From Leptospira weilii serovar Ranarum str. ICFT (GTDB lineage: Bacteria > Spirochaetota > Leptospiria > Leptospirales > Leptospiraceae): a stretch of DNA of 64,000 nucleotides. Shown here in pieces: positions 19,264-48,987 of the stretch (positions are counted from its first letter, which is position 1; each line of letters opens with the position of its first letter). Both the position numbers and the translations under genes were made by a program. The stretch spans positions 248,001 to 312,000 of the forward strand of contig NZ_AOHC02000037.1 in assembly GCF_000332415.1 (NCBI RefSeq), read 5' to 3'. Under the pieces are notes generated by a model that worked only from the letters and a program-made list of their open reading frames with translations, ran no database searches and was not told where the DNA came from.

Positions 19264-20832
19264 ATGTCAAATCAGTCTATAGAATCCATTCGCAAAAAGG
19301 GAGAAGCGCTCACTTATTACTCCAGAATGGGAATTATGGTTATGATGTTGATCTCTTTGGCTTCGAGTTTTAAAGCCCTTCAGTATCAGATCAAAATCAT
19401 TCATTCTTCCGCCGCTTCTTTCATGTTGGTTTATACGATTTTCGGATTTATCCTATATAAAAAATACAACGTCAAACATTGGGTTCATAATTTATTTATA
19501 ATATTTGATTCTCTTATATTGAGTATGACGATTTTTTTGGACAGTATGGTTTCCTCGGAGATCATTGCGCCGGTTCTTAAAAACGCGATTCTTTATTCCG
19601 TTTATTATTTCATTATCGCCTATTCGGGTTTGTTGGGAAGACCCAATTTTGTGCTCCTTACGGGTATGGTTTGTTCAATGGGATATACGATCGCCCTGAC
19701 CAATGCTTCGTTTCACGGGTTACAATTTTCCGAAGACAACGCGATCAATATGAAACCGGGTCATCTTAAACTCAGCGCGGAAATCACTAAGATTGTTTTT
19801 ATGGCCGGAGTCAGTTTTATCCTTTATCGTTTGATGAATCTATTCGACGAGTTGTATAAGGAAGCGGTCACCTATTTCGAAGAGAATAAGAATTTTTTGA
19901 ATAAGTTGGAAAATAACAGAAAGATAATTCATTCTTCCGCGGAAACCTTGGAGACTTCGGTGACGAACTTTTCGGAATTTACGAGTTTAACCAGCGCAAA
20001 GATGGAATCGCAAGCCGCTTCTCTGGAAGAAGTCAACGCGGTGATCGTGTCCTTATCCAAAGGTTCAGAAAATAACGCAGATTCGATTCGAATTCAAAAT
20101 GAGAATCTGATCGAACTCAATCAAAAATCCCAGGTTCTTTTGGACGTGATCGCAAAAATATCCGAACACTCCAAAGGTTTGGATACGAATGCGAAAGAAA
20201 GTAAAATGGAAATGGAAGTCGTAAAAGAATCCGTTGAAAAAACCGGCGAGTTCTTAAAGAACATTTCGAATTCGTTTCAACGTGTGGATGAGATCAATCG
20301 TATCCTTGGAGAAATTGCGGATAAAACCAATCTTCTTTCGTTGAACGCTTCGATCGAAGCCGCTCGTGCGGGCGCCGCAGGACGCGGATTTGCCGTAGTC
20401 GCTCAAGAGGTCAGTAAACTCGCCGAATTCACCGCCACAAATGCGAAGATGATTTCCAAGGTCGTTCAAGAATCCCTCGAATTTATCGAAGAGGCGAACG
20501 CGGCTTCTCAAGGTACGGGTCATTTGACGGAAAACCAGAGCGCCAAGATCAATCTTACCGTTTCTAAAATCGAAGAGATGAACGGGTTGTATGAACGCGG
20601 AACTACGATCGTAAATGATTTTGTAAAAAATCTAGAGAAAGTAAAAAAACTATCGGACGAATTATTTTATTCTACGGAAGAACAAATGACCGGTCAAAAA
20701 GAAATGATGAAGGCCATGTTGGAGTTGGAAAAAGAAGTCAACGAGATCACACAGGAATCCGGAAAAATTCAAGACGGAGTTTTGCAGATTAAAACTCAGT
20801 CGAAAGATTTGAAGGCATTGAGCGTCGTTTAA
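19264..20832 (+). CDS. Methyl-accepting chemotaxis protein, membrane sensor without HAMP
   Basis: The 522-residue receptor has about five or six helices in the first 200 residues with almost no extracytoplasmic loop, followed directly by a coiled coil. The signalling tip is [16 protein letters not shown] with [25 protein letters not shown] (two adjoining pieces, about residues 340-385), diagnostic of MCPs; it should contact CheA/CheW. I see no HAMP between membrane and coil. The membrane part resembles the receptor at 30468-32057, so the two are paralogs. The ligand is unknown; sensing within the membrane (redox, lipophilic compound or energy state) fits the loop-poor design. Confidence 0.9.
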   Translation: MSNQSIESIRKKGEALTYYSRMGIMVMMLISLASSFKALQYQIKIIHSSAASFMLVYTIFGFILYKKYNVKHWVHNLFIIFDSLILSMTIFLDSMVSSEIIAPVLKNAILYSVYYFIIAYSGLLGRPNFVLLTGMVCSMGYTIALTNASFHGLQFSEDNAINMKPGHLKLSAEITKIVFMAGVSFILYRLMNLFDELYKEAVTYFEENKNFLNKLENNRKIIHSSAETLETSVTNFSEFTSLTSAKMESQAASLEEVNAVIVSLSKGSENNADSIRIQNENLIELNQKSQVLLDVIAKISEHSKGLDTNAKESKMEMEVVKESVEKTGEFLKNISNSFQRVDEINRILGEIADKTNLLSLNASIEAARAGAAGRGFAVVAQEVSKLAEFTATNAKMISKVVQESLEFIEEANAASQGTGHLTENQSAKINLTVSKIEEMNGLYERGTTIVNDFVKNLEKVKKLSDELFYSTEEQMTGQKEMMKAMLELEKEVNEITQESGKIQDGVLQIKTQSKDLKALSVV

Positions 20833-20930
20833 ATCGATTCCGTTGAAACACTTCCGATTTACAATTTAGATCCTCTTTCCAAAACTGTCCTTGAAGAAAT
20901 CATAACTTTCTTTTTTAGGAGAGCGGGTTC

Positions 20931-21794
<864 letters not shown>

Positions 21795-21835
21795 TCCGAT
21801 TAACGATTCGTTTCGGACTTACCTATAAGGGCGGC

Positions 21836-21866
21836 TCCATTCTTTGGGCAAAACCCAAAGAATGGA
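21836..21866. terminator. 13-bp perfect hairpin between convergent genes
   Basis: TCCATTCTTTGGG pairs perfectly with CCCAAAGAATGGA around CAAAA. It lies between mtnP and the convergent hydrolase gene, where a bidirectional terminator would be expected. There is no T-run on either side, so classical intrinsic termination is not certain; it could also be a small repeat element or mRNA-stabilising stem. Confidence 0.5.
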
Positions 21867-21990
21867 CCGGGCTCTCCGCTTCAATCTGCAAAGCAACATG
21901 AGATACGGCCGTATTCATTAGAATTTTATCAAGTGCATGTTGCATTGCAGTATTTACGCTTCGATCCCTTCCGCATTCGTGAAACCGAAT

Positions 21991-22821
<831 letters not shown>

Positions 22822-22828
22822 ACGATGA

Positions 22829-24160
<1,332 letters not shown>

Positions 24161-24305
24161 AAATAGACGTCCTTTGGGTGTTTTTATATTGCGGCGAACG
24201 TAAAAAGTTCAAGGAAAAACGATCAGAGCTCGTCCCAAAATTTAAAACAATCGCAGAGATTTTGCGGCCCATTCTCCGATAAAATCGAAGGGATTCTTTA
24301 TAAAT

Positions 24306-24406
24306 AGAGTTGTTGAAAAATTCAACAGTCGCAATTAACAAAACCGCTTCGATCGCCCATTTCAATGAAACGGAAACAAATGGAGAATTAATTTTTCAAC
24401 AACTCT
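24306..24406. mobile_element. MITE-like element, copy B
   Basis: This 101-bp element has the ends AGAGTTGTTGAAAAATT and AATTTTTCAACAACTCT, a perfect 17-bp terminal inverted repeat. Reversed, it aligns with 17881-17979 with a few substitutions and short indels in the middle (GGGCGATCGAAGCGG versus GGACGACTGACGCAG). It has no open frame of its own. No clear target duplication was seen. Confidence 0.78.
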
Positions 24407-24613
24407 AATGATAGATTAGAAAAGTTTATCCCCAAACGTCTCGGATTCATTCTCGCATTTTTCGTAGGATTTGGGACAAGCTTTAGGTTTATGATGGGAC
24501 TTTTGAATTAGGATGCGGTCAATGAAAAAAATATCCCGAATTAATTATTCGATTATTATTGAATACTCATGTTATGATTGTAATGAATTTTATTGTGATT
24601 TTTTGTAACTAAA

Positions 24614-24832
<219 letters not shown>

Positions 24833-25027
24833 ATCGGTTCATAAAAGAGCCCGGGAAATTCAAAATTAAAATCGATCCGTTTAAAAACTTGAAGATTCTT
24901 TGAAATGAAATCGGCGCCGGCGCGGTCGTCGTTTTATCGTGATCATTCTAAAAAAAATCTTTGCATACAAAACGGATTCCACTTTCTTTTTATCGTTTTG
25001 GGAATATAAAAAAGAAGAGGTCGCGCC

Positions 25028-26488
<1,461 letters not shown>

Positions 26489-26791
26489 GAAGCGATGAAT
26501 GGCGTTAGTTTATATTCTGCTCGAAAAACAAATCTTTTATTATAAAAATCTAACGTTGTGCAACTCAAACTCTTTCTTTTTTAAACCGAAGAGCATCGAT
26601 TTTTATGACTTCTTAGACACATTCTTTTTAAAGAACGTCATTTACACAGGATGGCTGACACTACCTATCTATGACATTGCTTCCGATTCCTTATGTTTTC
26701 GATCGTTTGTCATTCGTAATATTCATATTTGTTTCTAATTTCCTTTTTGCTTGACGTTAATGATTTGAAGAAGTTTTTAGAGTGCCTGCAT
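26489..26791. other. 303-base interval without a convincing gene
   Basis: An AT-rich stretch between the dehydrogenase and the SpoIIE-type gene. A 79-codon open frame (26499-26738) is phenylalanine-rich, lacks a ribosome site and overlaps the upstream part of the next frame, so I do not call it. The promoter of the phosphatase gene is presumably here. Confidence 0.5.
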
Positions 26792-29700
26792 ATGGATCCA
26801 ATCTATTTAAATTATTTTTCTTTGGCTTCGTTGATCGGTGTTCTCTTTATCGGGTTCACGACGTTCTTTTTCTTTTCCATTCAGGAAAAAGCTTCGGGTA
26901 CGATTTATCTCAGTATGGGCATCTTATGCCTCGGAATATTTCATCTCGGTTATATGGTCGGTTTTCCTTTTTACGGGCCTTGGTCCGTGTTCCATAGATG
27001 GATCGTAATCCCTTCTCCCTTTTGGGGATTTTTATTTCTCGTCATGTTTTTTCTTCATTATCCGCAACCGGTTTCCAAAAAGATAACGATCCCGATTTTT
27101 TCGATCGCGCTTACGGGTATAATCTTCGTCTGCCTCTGGTATTATTACGAGTCGTTCTTTGCGAAAAGGGTTTTTTATTTTTCGGGTCATTATTGGGATT
27201 TTCAAATCAATCTTTTCTATAAGGTTTATTCGGGAGTTATCCTTCTTTATACCTTCCTTTTTACGTCGATCGGTTTTTGGAGAATGATAAAACTGAAAGG
27301 AAAGGAAAGGATCATCACGGGAATTATCCTTATACCGATGACGTTAGTCACTCTTGTTCCGGGGATATTCAACGCGATGAGTAGGGACGGGGCGGTTTCC
27401 AGGGAATTGTATCAGACGGTTTTGGACATTTCTCTCGTAATCGGTTTGTTTGTCGTGCTCGTAGGTTATATCAATTATACGAGCGAAAAAACCTCCATTC
27501 TTTCCAGAATCACCGGGATCACCTTGGCTACTTTTTTTCTGATCTTACAGATCGTTAGCATATTCATCTTCAATCAATACGAAGAATCATACGACTTGAT
27601 CAAAAGAAAAGAGGTTAGACTTTCCGCATCCGGTTCGGAAGTTTCCAAGGATGTGGAATACGTTTTCGAGTACGATCCCGAAACGGATTCGATAAAGTCC
27701 TTCTTTCCGAAAAATTCCAAACAGCCGGACGAATCCGCGTTGAGAGAATTCCGTTTTTTTAATATAGCTCACAATCTTTTCAAACTTCCCTCTCTTCCCA
27801 ATCAAGAATTTAAACAAAGGGCGGAAGATATATTAAAGAATTCTCCTTCCGATTTTGAAGCGTATAAAGCGGGAATAAGAGAATATCTTTTTTCCCGAAA
27901 AGAAACCCAACTTTCGGGAAAGGATATGGAATCGTTTTTCGACGATTTGGAAAATAAATCGGTCGTACTTAGAAACAAATACTTTCATTTACCTCCGAAG
28001 GAAAAAAACGATCCGGTCTCTTTGGATAAACTCTTTCAATCGAACGTTCCCGGAATCGGCGGAACTCTCAAGGAATTGAAAAAAGCCGCGTTGAATCCGA
28101 ACGTAACGGATTCGGTTAAAAGAGATCGGATTTTCAATACGCTTCTTACACAGATAAGAAAACCGGATGAGAGAACTTACAAAGGGGAAAGAATCTACGA
28201 ATTGGGCGGACCGATCCCCAAACATTACATTTCTTATTTTTATGTGTCCGGAGGAAAAATTTACGAGGTCGGGTTTCGATACTTGTCCTTAAGAGAATTT
28301 CTAAATCCTACCGGTAAAATTTTGTATATATCCGCGCTTTGTATTTTGTTTCTCGTTTTGTTCGGATTTCGTTTTTTCTTTCAAGGAGCTTTGCTCAATC
28401 CTCTCGAAGATGTCGTGACCGGTTTGAGAGAAGCGAATTCCGGGAACTTGGAATATCGTCTTCAAGTAAAAGTGGAGGACGAAATCGGATTTATCTCCCG
28501 TTCGTTTAACAGAATGGCGAGATCGATTCAAGCCGCCAGAAAACGTCTGCAAGAATATGCGGATGAGTTGGAGGAAAAGGTAAAAGAAAGAACTAAAGAA
28601 TTGCAACAGACCCTGGAAGAAGTTCAAGATTTGAAACAACAACAAGACGGAGATTATTTTTTAACTTCCCTATTGATCAAACCTTTGGGTTCGAACAAAG
28701 CCCGTCAGGAAAACGTAAAAGTGGATTTTCTGATCGAACAAAAAAAGAAATTCTCTTTTAGAAGATTCAAGGATGAAATCGGAGGAGATATCAATATCTC
28801 CAACGGAATCGAATTGCAGGATCGATATTTTACCGTATTCTTAAACGCGGATGCGATGGGTAAGTCCATGCAGGGCGCGGGAGGAGCGCTCGTACTCGGA
28901 GCCGTTTTCGAATCGATCCTAGAAAGAACCCGAATGGCGGCTTCGGTGAAGGAGCAGTCTCCCGAACGTTGGATGAAAAACGCTTTTTTGGAGTTGCATA
29001 AAGTTTTTGAAAGTTTCGACGGTTCCATGCTCGTATCACTCGTGTTAGGCGTTATAGACGACGAAGCGGGTTTGTTGTATTTTATCAATGCGGAACATCC
29101 TTGGACGGTTTTGTATCGGGACGGAATCGCAAGTTTTATCGAAGACGATCTTATGTTCAGAAAGTTGGGAACCACGGGAATGGACGGAACCGTTTTTATC
29201 AAAACCTTTCAAATGGAACCGGGAGACGTAATTATCGCCGGATCGGACGGAAGAGACGATCTGCTTCTCGGTACGGATTCCGAAGGCGGAAGAATCATCA
29301 ACGACGACGAAAAACTTTTTTTGAAGCAGGTTGAAGAAGGTAACGGGGACTTACAATCGATCTACGAGGGAATTCAAAAATACGGAAGTTTAACGGACGA
29401 TTTTTCTTTGGTTCGAGTTTCGTTTAAGGAAAATCCTAGCCGATCTAAAATCGCACAAGTACACGAAAGAGAACAAATCAGAGAACTTCTCAAAAAGGCC
29501 AAAGAAGAGGCGGGAAATAAGGAGATTGAAGAGGCGATTTCTTTTCTTGAGCAGGCGGAATCTTTAAACAGTCAAATTCCCGAAGTGAAAAAACTGTTCG
29601 TAAGTCTTTTTCTTAAAAAGAAGGATTATAAAAACGCGGCGATCTACGCGGAAGATTATCTAAATTTAAAACCGGTGGATAAGGAGATTCTTTACATCGC

Positions 29701-29953
29701 GTCGAATGCGGCTCGTAAGGCGGGAAGTTTCCAAAAAGCATTGGACTTCGGAGAAAGATTGAAGTTGAGAGAACCGACTCATATTAGGAATTTGGTGAAT
29801 CTCGCCCAGATTTACATCGCTTTGAAAAATTACAATCGTGCTATGGAAATGGTTGAAATTGCACTTTCCGTGGATCCGAAACACGAAATCATTTTAAAAA
29901 TCCAAGAAGTTCTGAGAAAGTATTCTCAGAACATGGCGGAAACCGAGTCGTAA
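26792..29953 (+). CDS. Membrane sensor with HAMP, SpoIIE/PP2C phosphatase and TPR domains
   Basis: From ATG 26792 the product is 1053 residues; the frame also extends 21 codons further up. Seven hydrophobic helices (about 1-235) form a 7TM sensor, an extracytoplasmic-like region follows to about 520, then another helix, HAMP ([20 protein letters not shown]), a coiled coil and a PP2C/SpoIIE domain about 640-890 with conserved Asp-bearing motifs [23 protein letters not shown] and LTDDFSLV. The C-terminus (about 920-1045) is TPR-like. Such proteins dephosphorylate anti-sigma antagonists in partner-switching pathways. No anti-sigma or STAS gene is adjacent, so the target is unknown. It ends eight bases from the convergent OsmC gene. 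Confidence 0.88.
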   Translation: MDPIYLNYFSLASLIGVLFIGFTTFFFFSIQEKASGTIYLSMGILCLGIFHLGYMVGFPFYGPWSVFHRWIVIPSPFWGFLFLVMFFLHYPQPVSKKITIPIFSIALTGIIFVCLWYYYESFFAKRVFYFSGHYWDFQINLFYKVYSGVILLYTFLFTSIGFWRMIKLKGKERIITGIILIPMTLVTLVPGIFNAMSRDGAVSRELYQTVLDISLVIGLFVVLVGYINYTSEKTSILSRITGITLATFFLILQIVSIFIFNQYEESYDLIKRKEVRLSASGSEVSKDVEYVFEYDPETDSIKSFFPKNSKQPDESALREFRFFNIAHNLFKLPSLPNQEFKQRAEDILKNSPSDFEAYKAGIREYLFSRKETQLSGKDMESFFDDLENKSVVLRNKYFHLPPKEKNDPVSLDKLFQSNVPGIGGTLKELKKAALNPNVTDSVKRDRIFNTLLTQIRKPDERTYKGERIYELGGPIPKHYISYFYVSGGKIYEVGFRYLSLREFLNPTGKILYISALCILFLVLFGFRFFFQGALLNPLEDVVTGLREANSGNLEYRLQVKVEDEIGFISRSFNRMARSIQAARKRLQEYADELEEKVKERTKELQQTLEEVQDLKQQQDGDYFLTSLLIKPLGSNKARQENVKVDFLIEQKKKFSFRRFKDEIGGDINISNGIELQDRYFTVFLNADAMGKSMQGAGGALVLGAVFESILERTRMAASVKEQSPERWMKNAFLELHKVFESFDGSMLVSLVLGVIDDEAGLLYFINAEHPWTVLYRDGIASFIEDDLMFRKLGTTGMDGTVFIKTFQMEPGDVIIAGSDGRDDLLLGTDSEGGRIINDDEKLFLKQVEEGNGDLQSIYEGIQKYGSLTDDFSLVRVSFKENPSRSKIAQVHEREQIRELLKKAKEEAGNKEIEEAISFLEQAESLNSQIPEVKKLFVSLFLKKKDYKNAAIYAEDYLNLKPVDKEILYIASNAARKAGSFQKALDFGERLKLREPTHIRNLVNLAQIYIALKNYNRAMEMVEIALSVDPKHEIILKIQEVLRKYSQNMAETES

Positions 29954-29960
29954 CGATCCT

Positions 29961-30410
29961 TTATCGGGGATGGATCGTCACTTTCGCTTTGATCGAATTT
30001 GCAATAAAACAATTTTTATGGGCCTTTTCATGAAGGCCGACTAACGTTTCCAAATCCGGATTTTTTTCCCCCTCAAAGGTTATTTTGGGATGAAGTTCGA
30101 TTTTAGTAACGACCATTTTTCCTTCTTCGTTCTTTTCCAAGGTTGCTACCGCATCGTCCTGATAATCGGAAACGACGAATCTGCTTTTTGCGGCGACTGC
30201 AAGAAAGGTCAAAAAATGGCAACTGCATGCGGAAGAGGCCAATAATTCTTCCGGATTCGTATATTCCGCCTTGCCGTAAGTTTCCGGTGTGGAGGATCCG
30301 TATAATTTTTGACCGCCTTCATACTGGATCGAGTGGGTTCTATCATAAGATTCATATTTGAAATCTTCAGGTCCTTTTTTCCAATGTAAGCCGATTTTGT
30401 ATTCAGACAT
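29961..30410 (-). CDS. OsmC/Ohr family protein
   Basis: The 149-residue protein shows the OsmC fold with two redox Cys: SACSCHFLTFL near residue 62 and HKNCFIANS near 133. Family members reduce organic hydroperoxides or related species. Segments YTNPEELLASSACSCH and GLHEKAHKNCF match the OsmC-like group. It is downstream of and codirectional with the chemoreceptor gene at 30468-32057 (57-base gap), so shared transcription is possible. Confidence 0.87.
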   Translation of the reverse strand: MSEYKIGLHWKKGPEDFKYESYDRTHSIQYEGGQKLYGSSTPETYGKAEYTNPEELLASSACSCHFLTFLAVAAKSRFVVSDYQDDAVATLEKNEEGKMVVTKIELHPKITFEGEKNPDLETLVGLHEKAHKNCFIANSIKAKVTIHPR

Positions 30411-30467
30411 GTTCGTTTCCTTTTCGAAAAAACTATATAATAATTTTCGAATATTTTCTCGTTAAAA

Positions 30468-32057
30468 TCAATTCGTTTCCGCAACGATCAGTGCATCCGA
30501 TTGTGTTTCCAGTTCTCTTACAACCACGCTCAAATTTTCGCTTTTTGTCACCAAGGATTCCATAGAATTTTGGAGGAAAAAAATCGCCTCGACGATTCCT
30601 TGCAAACCGGTCTTTTGTTCGGAAGAGGCAAGTTCGATTTCGGAAGACAAAGACCGCAAACGATCCAGAGTGGAAAAAAATTGAGAATTGATCTTTTCCT
30701 GTTCGTCAAACAACTTCGAAAATTCATCGAACCGAACAAACAAATCCTGAAATAGTGTGTCTTGTTCTTTCACGTGTCCCGCCGTTGTCTCCGCGGATTT
30801 TTGTCCCATCACTACGTGATTGGAAGAATCCCGAATGATCTTGGAAATCAGATCCGCATTTCCGGCGCTACTTTCGGCGAGTTTGGAAACTTCTTGCGCG
30901 ACGACCGCAAAACCTCTGCCCGCGTCCCCGGCCCTTGCCGCCTCGATGGAAGCGTTCAAAGAGAGAAGATTGGTTCTATCTGCGACTTCGGACATGATTC
31001 GGTTCACTTCTCCAACGCTTCTAAAAGAATCTCCCAAAGAAACAAGAGATCCGGAAAGTTCTTCCACAAATTCGGTCACCATCGCTCCGGACTTTCTCAC
31101 TTTATCCATACGTTGATCCAAGGTATAATTAAACTGGGAAATCTTTTCGATAATGGATTTCAGATTGCTGCTGTGTACGATTAAACTTTCAATATTACTA
31201 AACTGATTTTTGACGTTATGCGAAGAATTTTCCGTTTGAGACTGAAACTGCTCCATAGTCGAACTGATCTCTTCAAACGAGGAGGCGTGTGTCGAAACTA
31301 AAACGGAAAAATCATCCATAAAGCTTTTTAGATTTTTGGATGAATCTTTCAAACATCGAGCGGATTCTTTCATCTTGCCGCTTCGTTGAGCGATCACTTT
31401 ATGAGATTCTTCTAATTCTTCTTGTCTGTATTTTGAATTTTCCCTCAACCGCATAAACAGTTTCACGAGAATTCTAACGATAAAAGCACAGGCTAGTATG
31501 AACAAAATTTTCGTGATTTGTTCGGAAACCGAGGCGTAACCCAATGAGTTGGCGAGTTTCTTATTTTCAGTCAAAATCAAACCGTATCGCGCAGCCGTAT
31601 AAATCGCCAAAGACTGCGCGCCCCCGGACAAAACTCCGACCCAAAGAACAAAATTAGGAGTGAGTAAAAGTCCTGAAGAAACAATATATAAGTAACTGAT
31701 ACCGTATAATATGGGACTTTTTACCACTCCGGTCGTAAAATCGGGATGATCCATCGTGGCGCCAAGCATAACCAAAAGCTGAACGAAAACGTCCATGATG
31801 ATAAACACTTTGCTGAGAGTATGCGAAATACTTCCGTTTCTTCGAATCTTATAAAAACTGTAGGAAAAATAAAAAAGCATCACCGTCGTGCCGCTCAGAT
31901 ATAAGGTATTCTGAACCGAATTGGTGCGTTTCCAGTTGATCATAATCGAGACGTAAAAGAGCACAATCAATCCGAATCGAATCCAATTGATATAGGCGGG
32001 ACCGGAGGCGATGATTTCCTCGTCGGTCTTTCTTTTTGATTCTTTCTTTAGGAACAT
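30468..32057 (-). CDS. Methyl-accepting chemotaxis protein, paralog of the 19264 receptor
   Basis: The 529-residue receptor has about six helices in the first 200 residues, then a coiled coil and the MCP tip ([47 protein letters not shown]). There is no HAMP and no periplasmic sensor domain. The membrane part resembles the 19264 receptor ([10 protein letters not shown] / [20 protein letters not shown] / [10 protein letters not shown]), pointing to duplication within the lineage. Start ATG 32057. A 961-base intergenic region lies upstream. Confidence 0.9.
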   Translation of the reverse strand: MFLKKESKRKTDEEIIASGPAYINWIRFGLIVLFYVSIMINWKRTNSVQNTLYLSGTTVMLFYFSYSFYKIRRNGSISHTLSKVFIIMDVFVQLLVMLGATMDHPDFTTGVVKSPILYGISYLYIVSSGLLLTPNFVLWVGVLSGGAQSLAIYTAARYGLILTENKKLANSLGYASVSEQITKILFILACAFIVRILVKLFMRLRENSKYRQEELEESHKVIAQRSGKMKESARCLKDSSKNLKSFMDDFSVLVSTHASSFEEISSTMEQFQSQTENSSHNVKNQFSNIESLIVHSSNLKSIIEKISQFNYTLDQRMDKVRKSGAMVTEFVEELSGSLVSLGDSFRSVGEVNRIMSEVADRTNLLSLNASIEAARAGDAGRGFAVVAQEVSKLAESSAGNADLISKIIRDSSNHVVMGQKSAETTAGHVKEQDTLFQDLFVRFDEFSKLFDEQEKINSQFFSTLDRLRSLSSEIELASSEQKTGLQGIVEAIFFLQNSMESLVTKSENLSVVVRELETQSDALIVAETN

Positions 32058-32337
32058 AGACTAATGAGGGCCGCTCACTTTGAAAAATCAATGGTTTTTC
32101 TTAAAACGGGAAATTACGGCGTATACCGAAGATTAGTTTTATTTTATCAAAAAGGTTAGTCTCTGAATCGGCGCCTTGGCCCTCCGATAATCCGCAAGTT
32201 TGAATTTTAAATCTCGTAAATAAGAAAGTTTTCATTTTTAAGATTCTATCATATTCGGATTCTTAATTTTACGAATATTCTCGTTTTAGGGGTCAGTGAA
32301 TAGAATTCAGTTTGACCTTGCCTGCCCGACGTTGACC

Positions 32338-32365
32338 CACATTACGACCCATAGGGAGTAATGTG
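32338..32365. repeat. Hairpin with CGACCC...GGGAG core, copy ii
   Basis: Eight-base arms CACATTAC and GTAATGTG flank the core CGACCCATAGGGAG. As in copy i, the arms pair perfectly, the next two positions are G-A and A-G mismatches, and C-C faces G-G. The arm sequence is unrelated to that of copy i, so pairing is kept while sequence is not. Confidence 0.65.
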
Positions 32366-32452
32366 CTGAGTTCATTCTTTTTGACTCATGTGTCTCCTAT
32401 TTTTTAGTAAATTTATTTTCAAATGAGATGGGCGTATTTTAGATGTTAGTAG

Positions 32453-32773
32453 CTAGGAATTAGGCGTTAGGTGATTACAGAAATAGAAAAATCAACCTTT
32501 GTTAAAGCCTGATCGCTCTATTAGGAAAAAGTAACTAACCCCTATCAACTAATTCCTAACTCCTAGAACGTGCGACCGCTTTGGGAAGCAGTTTTTGAAC
32601 CCGTTCGAAGGAATCCACACCGTAAGGAATGAGATATTCATTTTTAATGATACGTTTTAGTGGATAGGAGTCGGAATTCAGTTACATTTTTTTAATACAG
32701 TCATTAGGGTTTAACAAAGATAAAATTCCCTTATTCAGTAAATTAACTAACCACTAGTCACTAAATCCTAACC
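32453..32773. repeat. Three degenerate TTAGGA-type repeats
   Basis: CTAGGAATTAGGCGTTAGGTGA (in two parts, 32453-32474) is inverted relative to ATCAACTAATTC-CTAACTCCTAG (ending 32566). A further copy, TAACTAACCACTAGTCACTA to CCTAACC, lies at 32744-32773 in the same orientation as the second. The two direct copies agree in about two-thirds of positions. The function is unknown. Confidence 0.45.
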
Positions 32774-32782
32774 ATTCGAAGC

Positions 32783-32796
32783 GTGGGAGTTCCCAC
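32783..32796. repeat. Short palindrome GTGGGAGTTCCCAC
   Basis: Arms GTGGGA and TCCCAC are separated by GT. It belongs to the GTGGGAACTCC family also found at 14199, 18031 and 52685. It lies about 220 bases upstream of cysH. Confidence 0.5.
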
Positions 32797-32868
32797 AAAA
32801 TCTCGAAATTCTGTCCGAATCGCCTAAATTTCCAGTAAGACTGAGAAAATGCTGGTTATTAAGACCTG

Positions 32869-32915
<47 letters not shown>

Positions 32916-33018
32916 CTAAATAGCTCCATTTTTTCTTAAATCTGGACTATTTCTTGATCCATCATAAAATCAAGCTGGATGCGTAAGCTCCCAATTCAAG
33001 ACTTAGATTATCACGAAT

Positions 33019-33752
33019 ATGTTACCACAAGAGTTGGAACAAAAACTTGCGTCTTTGAGTCTGGAAGACGCCTTAGAATGGATCAGCAACGAGTACGGAG
33101 AAACTGCGGCTTTCTCCACGAGCTTGGGTCTGGAAGATCAAGTTATCACTCACGTAATTTTCTCCCGAAATTTAAAGATCAGAATTTTCACGTTGGACAC
33201 GGGCCGTCTTTTTAACGAGACGTACGATCTCCATAAATTGACGAACGCGAGTTACGGTAAGAGGATTGAAACGTATTTCCCGGATACAAATGCGGTTCAG
33301 AATTTGATCAACACAAAAGGCCCGGATAGTTTTTACGACTCCGTAGAAAATAGAAAAGAATGTTGTTATATTCGAAAAGTGGAACCCTTGAATCGTGCGT
33401 TAGTCGGAACCGAACTTTGGATCACGGGAATTCGTTCCGAACAATCGGATTCCAGAAATTCTCTCACAAAAGTAGAGTTGGATTCCTCTCGTAATATTTT
33501 GAAATACCATCCTCTCTTGGATTGGAGTTTGGAAAGAACTCAAGACTTTGTCGATACGTATCGGATTCCGGTTAACGTGTTACACAAAAAAGGATTTCCT
33601 TCCATCGGATGCGCTCCTTGCACAAGAGCGGTTCAGCCGGGAGAAGACATCCGGGCCGGAAGATGGTGGTGGGAAGAATCCAATCAAGAATGCGGACTTC
33701 ACGTCGTCGACGGCAAGTTAGTCCGTCAAAAATCCGGTCCTACAAGAGCGAT

Positions 33753-33756
<4 letters not shown>
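33019..33756 (+). CDS. cysH: APS/PAPS reductase, iron-sulfur type
   Basis: The 245-residue enzyme reduces adenylyl-sulfate to sulfite. Cys115-Cys116 (ECCYIRKVEPL) and Cys198/Cys201 (GCAPCTRAV) are the four [4Fe-4S] ligands that mark APS reductases, and Cys225 in ECGLH is the catalytic cysteine. FSTSLGLEDQV is the nucleotide P-loop-like motif. Enzymes with this cluster use APS directly, consistent with no cysC in the operon. The stop overlaps the cysD start (ATGA at 33753-33756). It is the first gene of the operon. Confidence 0.92.
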
Positions 33757-35920
<2,164 letters not shown>

Positions 35921-35923
35921 TCG

Positions 35924-37368
<1,445 letters not shown>

Positions 37369-37407
37369 CGAAATCATAATAAATCCCGAAAGGAAAAGGT
37401 CCAAATC

Positions 37408-39093
<1,686 letters not shown>

Positions 39094-39104
39094 AGATTTG
39101 AATA

Positions 39105-41120
<2,016 letters not shown>

Positions 41121-41121
41121 T

Positions 41122-41152
<31 letters not shown>

Positions 41153-41159
41153 GACAGAA

Positions 41160-42848
<1,689 letters not shown>

Positions 42849-42991
42849 ATTTGCTTAAGAATAGATTATAACGTCTTAAAGCGGCGTTTCGAGACGAAGC
42901 CGGATTTTTGAGATTGTTCCGGAAATTTAGGATTTCGATCTCGAAAATAAGATCGGTATTTTTTATTTCTCTAAGAACGACCAACGCGACC

Positions 42992-44848
<1,857 letters not shown>

Positions 44849-44971
44849 TTCGTACGGAAAATACATTTGGACTCGATGACTTTATTCTTCTGAAACCCGC
44901 TTAACCGTTGGGGAAAACGGTTGACCCGATCGGAATATCGGTGTCTCTTTTTGTGGAAAAGAATTCCATAA

Positions 44972-45081
44972 ATTAACGTGAATTCGGTTTAACAAATGCG
45001 AAAGCGATTGAAGTTGAAAGCACGGCCCGGCCTTCTCAAGGCCGGATTCGCCCAAACTTTCTCCCATAGTTCACGTTAAAT
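44972..45081. repeat. Dispersed palindromic element, copy 3 (empty, without inner insertion)
   Basis: The left end ATTAACGTGAATTCGG and right end GTTCACGTTAAAT form the inverted ends. The shared flank AACAAATGCGAAAGCGATTG matches copy 2 exactly, and the tail GGATTCGCCCAAACTTTC matches copies 1 and 2. The core is a perfect 8-bp stem CCGGCCTT/AAGGCCGG around CTC (45027-45045). The inner 62-bp segment is missing: GCGATTGAAGTTGAAAGCA is continuous. It is 110 bp long, in the 307-base gap between the ClC and MuiA genes, which otherwise holds nothing. Confidence 0.8.
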
Positions 45082-45155
45082 TACTTATGAGTAAAATCGA
45101 ATCACTTGCGAGTTTGTCATGAGAAACCCCGTTTTTCCTTGGAGATTTAAACCGT

Positions 45156-47264
<2,109 letters not shown>

Positions 47265-47265
47265 T

Positions 47266-48984
<1,719 letters not shown>

Positions 48985-48987
48985 CGT

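Noticed and set aside
26499..26738. 79-codon Phe-rich ORF
   Set aside because: No ribosome site, odd composition and overlap with the upstream frame of the phosphatase gene.
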